Positions 57,440 to 64,000 of a stretch of 64,000 bases of DNA are shown here, in pieces. The DNA comes from Terfezia claveryi (lineage: Eukaryota; Ascomycota; Pezizomycetes; Pezizales; Pezizaceae): positions 62,001 through 126,000 of the forward strand of contig WHUX01000136.1 of the NCBI GenBank assembly GCA_015179025.1, given 5' to 3'. The translations under genes were made by a program, and so were the position numbers. The notes below the pieces were generated by a model, which saw only the letters and a program-made list of their open reading frames with translations, had not been told where the DNA came from and searched no databases. The number at the start of each line of letters is the position of its first letter. Position 1 is the first letter of the stretch.

Positions 57440-58708
57440 ATGCAACCCCGAAAACATATTTCGACTGCCTCAATCCTAGCCCCTCTGCTTCTTTTGGCAC
57501 CGGCACTAGTAGCATCCACTTTGCCATGGCCCTTTGCAAACGATGTCAATCCCCAATCACCAGCGATGAAATATTGGCCGGCTGGGACAAAGCCATCAGA
57601 AGAGACGATACAGGCACTCAAGCATCAACATGAACTCCGTAGTTTTCAACACAATGCCGTCCCAGTCGCGGTGCGCAAAATGCCTCCAGAGGAATCCGAG
57701 AAATTCTATCACTACAGCGACCCCTTCGTACGCAACATACCGGGCTATTTCTCACCGGAGGAGGAGGTTTCTGTTCTTGGGGCCAGGAACGTAGGCAGCA
57801 GTGATTTCCTTTTCGACCTTCAAGCACCGCACTATGGAGCTCCATTGTCTCAGCTCTGGAAGCGTCAATTCAGCTGCCCTGGGAATCACTATGCCTGCGA
57901 TTCGATAAATGCCCCTGCCTACTGTTGCCGCGTTGATGAAACGTGCATTAAGATTCAGGATACCGGTTTGGGTACCGTTGGATGTTGCCCAAGTGGACAT
58001 ATGTGTGAAGGTCCACTGAAAAGTTGTAATAGTGACCAGGTGGTCTGCAACGCTAGTCAAGGTGGGGGTTGTTGTGTTCAAGGTTATAAGTGCTCTCCCA
58101 ACGGTTGTGTTCCTGATAACTCTTCTGGACAAACCGCCACTCCCACTGTCGAAGGCGCACAAACAACCCTGGCGTGCTCCTCAGGATCTTATGCATGCCC
58201 AAGTACGCTTGCTGGTGGATGCTGTGCCACAGGGCGTGCATGTGGGGTGGATCTGTGCCCAGCGACAGAGACCCAGCAGCTTCCACCCCCCGTCCCGACC
58301 GACACCTGTCCTACGGGATTCTATTCATGTGCCGCCCGATTCAATGGTGGGTGCTGTCGTATCGGACGGGACTGTGCAATGACAAACTGTCCTGCACGTA
58401 CTACAGGCTCAACCACTGCGGGAGACGAGCTTAAAACCACCCCTACTGCATTTTTTGTCCCGACAGGCAGATGCCAGACGGGATGGTACACATGTCCACC
58501 CAGCTTCAATGGTGGTTGTTGCCCAACGGGATATGATTGTGGTGTAACAAATTGCCCTGCCAATACACTAGCAGGCATACTTCCAGCTGAGATAAAGCGA
58601 ATGCCAGTATCTACAGGGAGTGCCGAAATCAGGGCAGTGGGAATAGGGGTGGTCAAGGAAGTGGTTGTTATTGTTGGGGTAGTAGTGGGAGTGAACGCTT
58701 TTGCATAG
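57440..58708 (+). CDS. Secreted Cys-rich wall protein with CC-repeat modules, GPI-anchored
   Basis: An intronless frame of 422 residues starts MQPRKHISTASILAPLLLLA (signal peptide). After a non-Cys region comes a Cys-rich domain of related modules: ACDSINAPAYCCRVDETC, VCNASQGGGCCVQGYKC, YACPSTLAGGCCATGRACG, YSCAARFNGGCCRIGRDC and YTCPPSFNGGCCPTGYDCG. The last three share C-P/A-x5-GGCC-x2-G-x2-CG/A-x3-C and are separated by Thr/Pro linkers. The C-terminus is hydrophobic (VVVIVGVVVGVNAFA), as for a GPI signal. Such proteins occur widely in ascomycetes on the cell surface; their function is not established. Confidence 0.8.
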   Translation: MQPRKHISTASILAPLLLLAPALVASTLPWPFANDVNPQSPAMKYWPAGTKPSEETIQALKHQHELRSFQHNAVPVAVRKMPPEESEKFYHYSDPFVRNIPGYFSPEEEVSVLGARNVGSSDFLFDLQAPHYGAPLSQLWKRQFSCPGNHYACDSINAPAYCCRVDETCIKIQDTGLGTVGCCPSGHMCEGPLKSCNSDQVVCNASQGGGCCVQGYKCSPNGCVPDNSSGQTATPTVEGAQTTLACSSGSYACPSTLAGGCCATGRACGVDLCPATETQQLPPPVPTDTCPTGFYSCAARFNGGCCRIGRDCAMTNCPARTTGSTTAGDELKTTPTAFFVPTGRCQTGWYTCPPSFNGGCCPTGYDCGVTNCPANTLAGILPAEIKRMPVSTGSAEIRAVGIGVVKEVVVIVGVVVGVNAFA

Positions 58709-59663
58709 CTCTTCCGAGGTTGATATTCATCGTCCTAGGGCACAACTTTTTAGTGCTATTTAAAACCATGTTCCGTCATATAAGTCCGCCACTGTGTTGT
58801 CAGTTCTGTATATCCAGTCACCTTTTCAGCGTTATGCCCTGATTTTCTTGTTTGTTCATGAAACATTTATACATGGTGCTAATAACCTACTTATTTGTAT
58901 CAGAGAATGGGAGAGCTATGCCCATGTGTTGTGAATAACGAATAATGAAATGAAATCTTGTTATACCACCTAGATACCTGTCAACGTTGTTACTTCTCGA
59001 GAATGCTCCTCCGACGTTTGTCTCAATGTGATGTGAGCAAACAATCGATAACAGAAGCAGCAAGACTGTATGTAACCCCAAGCAGTAATAGCGATAGTTC
59101 TCAGCTCAGTTGTGCCACCGACTGAATAATCCTGATGGTCACCGAAAAGATATTATGAGGGGTGGCTATGTTCCTACAACTTGCGACTTGTAAATCCGTT
59201 TATGCCGATGATAGAGAAATATAGACTGGAGCAGCGTACAACAATCGAAGATGTAGATGCAGCACTTGAAAGAAAGAAACCAAGAATTATTATAGTGTCC
59301 GGACTTCTCGAAGTCAGGAGATGACATGTAACGTTACTTGTGCATATATGTATGTAGGTATTATTTGCTAGCAAGCTCGAGATTTAGAAAGTAAGTTTTC
59401 TAGAAGACTCTCATAAAATCAGGTCGCTATTTATATAAGAAATAAGAGCTTTGCAATACAAGGTTAAGGCAAAGCTCCTATTATTAGAGGGGAATTTGTA
59501 GATCAGAAACGCAAGAGCAGGTGATTTCGTTAGCCGCTTGTTACCCTTCTTCGTTTTCTTGTCTTTCTTGTCTTTCTTGTCTCTCTTGTCTTCTGTTTTT
59601 CTCTTTTCTTGTCCTTTTTACTATCTCGGTTCTTACCTCGATTCTTCTTATTTTACTTTCTCT
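58709..59663. other. Intergenic region, 955 bp
   Basis: No gene seen; it may contain degraded 3' sequence of the copia element that follows, but no second LTR was found. Confidence 0.5.
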
Positions 59664-60560
59664 TCACGTGAGGAATCGGATTCTGAATGAAGTTGATGGA
59701 TCCCGTTTCCGCCTATTAGAATTGTGTGTGATCCTGGAAACCCTATACCTGTCATCCTTTTCTAAGTTTCTAGACTTCCCATCATTCTTCGTCCTGTTGT
59801 CCTTCTGTTTCCACCACTTTGGTGCCTTTTGGGGATGTTTGTGCCAACACTCATGTTCCGTATGAGAGTTCCGGCCACAAGTAGGACAATTCGGATGTAA
59901 GGACTCTTGTTGGGCTTGGGAGATAAATAATGTCGGGGGGCCTAGGTTGGGAATTTCCAGTTGTGTTGGATCCTTCCTGAGTAGAATTTGTCGTTCTTCC
60001 CTAAGGATAGCTTCTCTTATGGTAGGTATAGTCTTGGATTTTGCTGGGGTATCAATGTTGGATAAAGTAGTGACCAGTGCATTGTATTCCGGCAGTAAGT
60101 TGTCTAGGATCTGCCATTTAATCTTCTGGTCACTTATGTCTTCACCTAAGTCTCGGAGTTCGGAGGCTGCTGTGCAGACGGACGTAATGAATTGAATGGC
60201 TTGCTGGTTGGGGCGTTGTTTTATGGAATTAAATTCAGATATCAGTCTGAATATGTTCCCCAGGGACGCAGGTTGATATATGTTTGCTAGGGTGTCCCAG
60301 GCTTCCCGAGCAGACATGTCTTCGTCAAGACATAGCTGTTGTTCAGAGCCACAGCTGAAGAAAATCTCTGAGAAGGTCCATCTATCACACTTTTCCCAGT
60401 GTGCATCACCAAGATGGTGTCGTTCGTCATCTATCAAGTCTAAAACTCCAACTTTCATGAATAAAATCCTCATCATTTTCTTCCATGATGGATAGTTGCT
60501 CCCATCTAAGATTGGAACAATGGCAGAGCCTCGGTCAAACTTTGTAGGTAGATTTTTCAT
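59664..60560 (-). CDS. Copia-type gag protein, intact frame
   Basis: ATG at 60,560 opens 298 residues without a stop. The sequence has the gag pattern: LDGSNYPSWKKMMRILFM, WDTLANIYQPASLGNIFRL, and LDNLLPEYNALVTTLSNI, the LLPSLP-type position. The zinc knuckle CPTCGRNSHTEHEC is a perfect C-x2-C-x4-H-x4-C. A Lys/Arg-rich tail follows. Frame-intact gag contrasts with the decayed elements nearby. Pol is absent, so this is a truncated element or a gag-only remnant. Confidence 0.85.
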   Translation of the reverse strand: MKNLPTKFDRGSAIVPILDGSNYPSWKKMMRILFMKVGVLDLIDDERHHLGDAHWEKCDRWTFSEIFFSCGSEQQLCLDEDMSAREAWDTLANIYQPASLGNIFRLISEFNSIKQRPNQQAIQFITSVCTAASELRDLGEDISDQKIKWQILDNLLPEYNALVTTLSNIDTPAKSKTIPTIREAILREERQILLRKDPTQLEIPNLGPPTLFISQAQQESLHPNCPTCGRNSHTEHECWHKHPQKAPKWWKQKDNRTKNDGKSRNLEKDDRYRVSRITHNSNRRKRDPSTSFRIRFLT

Positions 60561-60575
60561 AACGTAGCAAAGAGG

Positions 60576-60938
60576 TGTAGCAGACAGAGATAAGGTAAAT
60601 ATTTTAGCAACGAGGAGATGGCTTCAGAATGTGACGGGGCTATGGCTATGAGCACTTCCAAGGAGTGTGGGACTATGAACTATGGCTGATAGGGGTCCCA
60701 GTGAGGAACGTATTGCATTAGACTAGGCTAAGATACAAGACGTTGCATGAAGAGGGAGAGTATATGATAGTGGGATATGGGGATCCTTTTATAGGAATTC
60801 CCCTTCCAAGGTCTGAGTCCTCATGCTCGCACACGCTGGGTTTCTATGTATGTCTTACCGCATATTTAACTTCTGTTGGTGATGCCGTGATTTCCTACAT
60901 TCATGTGAATAACTTTAGGAGCTTGGTGGGCCGTGACA
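60576..60938 (-). mobile_element. Probable 5' LTR of the second copia element
   Basis: On the minus strand the block starts TGTCACGGCCCACC (60,938) and ends near CTGCTACA (60,576), just before the gag start. It contains CCTATAAAAGG (about 60,785–60,797), a good TATA box. A matching 3' LTR was not found between 58.7 and 59.7 kb. Confidence 0.6.
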
Positions 60939-61592
60939 CATAACCTGATAGGACTCAGGATCGTTAGATTCCAAATATCCTCTATGAAGTCGGCAGAGCA
61001 GTCCGCACATGACTAACTAATTACTAGGGAAGGGTACCATCACCTCCTCTCTAGTGATGCCTTATAACGAGGCCTGCCTATGTGGAGGGGTTTGACTAAT
61101 GCAAGAGATAAATAAAAGACAGCATGAATTTAAAGCTTCAATTAAGCTTCTGCACTATTTCCCGATCCGACAGTATTTACCAATTACCTAAGTAGGTAAG
61201 TACGCCCTCCACCGAATTGACGACTACCGCATGCGACTATGATGCCAGCTGAGTGCTTACCGCAAGTGAGGATAGAGTGAGTTGCCTCACCAGCCCTCCA
61301 GGCTTACCGGACTAGACTACATGCACAATATAATAGATTAGAGGAATGTAACCCTCCAGGTTCATGATCAACCAGAGGCCTAAGCAAAGCATGCCATTCT
61401 TATGGGTTATATCATATACATACCTGCTTATGATGGGCATGCATAGAAGAAGGTTGGAAGGAAATTGCAATACTCCATTGCATTACGTCGTTTGATGAAA
61501 GTACTGAAGTCAGGTGCTTTTCCTAATTATGAGTCTCGTCCTGTAGCATATTATTGATAACATATATATACCATTATATGGGTCATGCATGC

Positions 61593-61885
61593 TACACTGT
61601 GGAAAATTGTACTCTCCGGCTTCGGGGAGTTGCCGGTAGTTGCGGGGAGCTGCGTTTGGGGTGAACTCTTTTTCATCAGTATAAACTTCAAGGCAGGGGA
61701 GTTGATAATCACGTACTCCCCGCCAGAGTGTTAGTGGCTGTTGATGTAGAAAGTACGCCTAGTCTAGTGACGTTAGGGTCCTACCGGCGCCCGCCGAGTG
61801 AGGAGCACATGGCGGTAGGTACCCCGAAACCCTCCGGAGAGTAGAGTACTCTCCGCTTCTTTCTGAAATAATGTGCCACAGTATG
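61593..61885. mobile_element. MITE-like inverted-repeat element, about 290 bp
   Basis: The left part (ctacactgtggaaaattgta, then ctctccggcttcggggag) and the right part (ctctccggagggtttcgggg and aatgtgccacagtatg on the opposite strand) are imperfect inverted copies over roughly 60–70 bp. No clear target duplication. GC-rich ends stand out from flanking AT-rich DNA. Confidence 0.5.
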
Positions 61886-62779
61886 CTGGATATGAGCTGG
61901 CCCCTTGCAGTTGCTTGTAAGGAAAAATATAGTAATTGATCATGATAGAAAAAGGCATTGAGTGTGATGCTCAGGATATGGGAAGAATTTGGGAAGAGGT
62001 GGGGTTACAGCAATTTGCCTTCTAATGAAGGTTTACGGGCGGGCTTCCTTTCTAATTTCTGACCTTGTAAAATTCATGTGGTTTTCTAAACGAAAACTTC
62101 TGACAAACCAGATTGAACCTTCATTAATTTCCAGAGGCTCCAATATCAGCCAGATACCAGTCAGTTTCCATGTGTACGGCATATGATTTCATAGGTCATT
62201 CCCCTCAAACTACGGCCTGGAATCTTTAGCCCATGGTGTATATACATAAGGTTTGCCTGCAGGGCAGGGGACTTTAACTGAATAAGTACTGAAATCACAC
62301 CTCCCACCAGGGCGCTCCATGACGCGAACAGCTTGGGCACATAGGTAACTGGAATGAAGCTCCGCTAGGTACTCTTTCACATGCCCTACTCGCTTTATGT
62401 TTCCCAATGGCGTTGGGGACACCACCTTGCTCTCACTGACCTGACGTCAATATCCAGAGCTTCTAACCGACATTAAATCGACGAACATTCTCAAGGGATT
62501 TATCCTCTACCATTGCCTACCGTCTGATTTTCCATGCAGTAAGGAACATACACTGTGGTTCATTTGGTCAGGTCTCAAGAGTGAGACCAAAAGAGGTTTC
62601 GCATCAACAATTGTATGGGAAACCTCCAAAGGTCTACTCGGAAACTTTTGGTGGTTTCAGATAAACCTTTTGAGGTTTTGAACAAAACTTTGTGTAGGTT
62701 TCGCGTATTATGATCTCTATCCTATGGAAACTTTACATACTAGGTCTCACTAGTGAAGTCACTGCTAGGGCTCATGACA

Positions 62780-63210
62780 GAAGCCAATGCAAAATCTCAT
62801 GTAAATTCACTGCACGGAAACCTGGCAAAGGACTCAAATAGAAGCCAATGTAATATCTCATGTAAATTCACTCTACGGAAACCTGGCAAAGGACTCGAAT
62901 AGAAGCCATATAAATATCTCGTGTGAATTTAAATTTAACCCTATGGAAACCTAGCAAAAGACTCGAATAGAAGCTATATAAATGTCTCGTGTGAATTTAA
63001 ATTTAACCCTACGGAAACCTAGCAAAAGACTCCAATAGAAGCAAAAAAAAGGTCTCTAAGCAAATTCAAATTTAACCCTATGGAAACCTAGCAAAAGACT
63101 CCAATAGAAGCAAAAAAAAGGTCTCCAAGTAAATTCAAATTTAACCCTACGGAAACCTAGCAAAAGACTCCAATAGAAGCAAAAAAAAGGTCTCAAAGCA
63201 AATTCAAATC
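62780..63210. repeat. Tandem array, about six units of 61–69 bp
   Basis: Units start ggaaacctagcaaaagactc and contain gaagcaaaaaaaaggtctc. They recur near 62,816, 62,877, 62,945, 63,013, 63,082 and 63,151; the last three are almost identical. It lies just 3' of the AT-hook gene. Confidence 0.9.
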
Positions 63211-63267
63211 AAGAAACACACAAATAACAATGCCGCGACAATCTTATTGACTTTTAGTAGACCTGGC

Positions 63268-64000
63268 CTATGTTCGCTGAGACCGTCCAGAAACCTTTTT
63301 GTTCTGTAGTTTGACTTTCCCATTACGGAGTGCCTTGATCCTGTTCTTAGCAGAGGTTTCTTGATGCTTATATGCCAGCTTTTTTATGACTTTGGTACTG
63401 GATTTGCAGTTAGTCCGAGTTCCATAATGGTTGTGAGTACTAGAAATATGAATTGTATCAAGTCTGGCTTCTATTAATTGGGTCTCATCAATATCACTCT
63501 CTAGTGATTCACAATCTGGGACATTAGCTTAAGGTTGTGGTATGACATCCATCGTAGTAAAGGTTTTCTTAGGACGGCCATGACGTTTTTTTAGTAGTGG
63601 TTCAATTGAAGAGGAAGACTGTCTCTATAAAAAATTTAAAATGATCAGTATATATTCATTTTGAGAATCAGAAGAATATACCTTTGGTGAATTAGGTTGT
63701 GATGAGGTCACGAGGGTACCGGGGTTTGTGTGAGATGAAGCATTATCTATAGTACTCAGTGAGCTAAGTACCAGAGCTACTTTGAGTTCAGCTGGAGATC
63801 TACAGCTCTTTTGACTATCGAAGATTTGCTGCACCGAGAAGAAGGAATCCAGTTGGGAAAACGAGGGGGAAGGGTATCGAAAAGATTGCAAATTAGTATA
63901 ATGTTTGGCAACCTCGAGAGTTTGACTAGATGGATATTCATCAAGACCAACGTCCACAGAGTTGCATTATTGGTTCTGATTGAATAGTGGTGGAGTAGAA
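63268..64000 (-). pseudogene. AT-hook protein, 3' part, with CAA-to-TAA-type stops (runs off right edge)
   Basis: Two minus-strand exons (from beyond 64,000 to 63,682, then 63,624–63,268) join in phase across a 57-bp intron. Coding sense includes VDVGLDEYPSSQTLEVAKHY, then an AT-hook KKRHGRPKKT just after the junction. It ends with a Lys-rich tail (KNRIKALRNGKVKLQNKK). Two in-frame TAA codons (near 63,968 and 63,530) sit where Gln would fit. AT-hook proteins bind the minor groove of AT-rich DNA. The neighbouring array and stop pattern suggest an element gene rather than a host gene; the rest lies outside the window. Confidence 0.55.

Larger units (their letters stand above)
60939..63267. other. 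Repeat-rich region without genes
   Basis: Holds a MITE-like inverted repeat (61,593–61,885) and a tandem array (62,780–63,210). No gene seen. Confidence 0.55.

Noticed and set aside
62780..63210. Regularly spaced repeats resembling a CRISPR array
   Set aside because: Whole 69-bp units repeat, including the spacers; this is a simple tandem array in a eukaryote.

Overview
The window looks like a filamentous ascomycete chromosome (Pezizomycotina). The class is uncertain; a repeat-rich Pezizomycetes-type genome would fit, but the sequence does not prove it. Genes are monocistronic with short GT–AG introns (about 34–190 bp, most 40–80). Recognisable families are a fungal ArAE/BRE4-type transporter, a GH55 glucanase and a SHB17-type phosphatase. 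About 40% of the window is transposon-derived. No tRNA, rRNA or CRISPR array was found.

Layout. 1–29.7 kb is mostly host DNA. It holds a gene fragment at the left edge (KxDL-like C-terminus), a BRE4-like multi-pass transporter (about 2.3–6.6 kb), mitochondrial lipoyl synthase (8.1–9.5), a PDCD5-family protein (10.0–10.6, convergent with lipoyl synthase), a SHB17-like sedoheptulose bisphosphatase (12.4–13.4), a conserved-looking unknown protein (15.3–16.1), a SUMO-interacting-motif/Cys-His protein (17.3–18.0), a secreted SGNH/GDSL esterase (19.6–21.0) and a secreted GH55 beta-1,3-glucanase (23.0–25.9).

29.8–43.9 kb is a large composite element of about 14 kb. Its two ends carry diverged inverted repeats, each folding into the same set of nested hairpins. 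Inside are four coding units: gene A (minus, unknown, acidic/Arg-Ser-rich tail), gene B (plus, unknown, divergent from A), a decayed RecQ-like helicase (plus) and a DUF6589-like protein (minus). Two tandem arrays lie between B and the helicase, and a solo LTR with a 5-bp target duplication has landed inside. Nearly all premature stops in A, B and the DUF6589 gene fit C-to-T changes at CAG, CAA or CGA codons.

44–64 kb alternates genes and transposons: a small GPI-anchored protein (45.0–45.5), a copia remnant with LTR pieces (49.6–51.8), a 2.1-kb pogo-like element with 172-bp inverted repeats and TA duplication (52.06–54.18), a short-chain dehydrogenase (55.5–56.8), a Cys-rich GPI protein (57.4–58.7), a second copia gag with one LTR (59.7–60.9, minus), a MITE-like inverted repeat (61.6–61.9), a 69-bp tandem array (62.8–63.2) and a broken AT-hook gene running off the right edge.

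A second signal runs across the whole window. A 9–15 bp sequence, GTGCCAACCAGACTA and shortened variants, recurs in intergenic DNA. At least five copies are flanked directly by 6–9 bp direct repeats (four exact, one 8/9), as if a minute element had inserted with target-site duplication.
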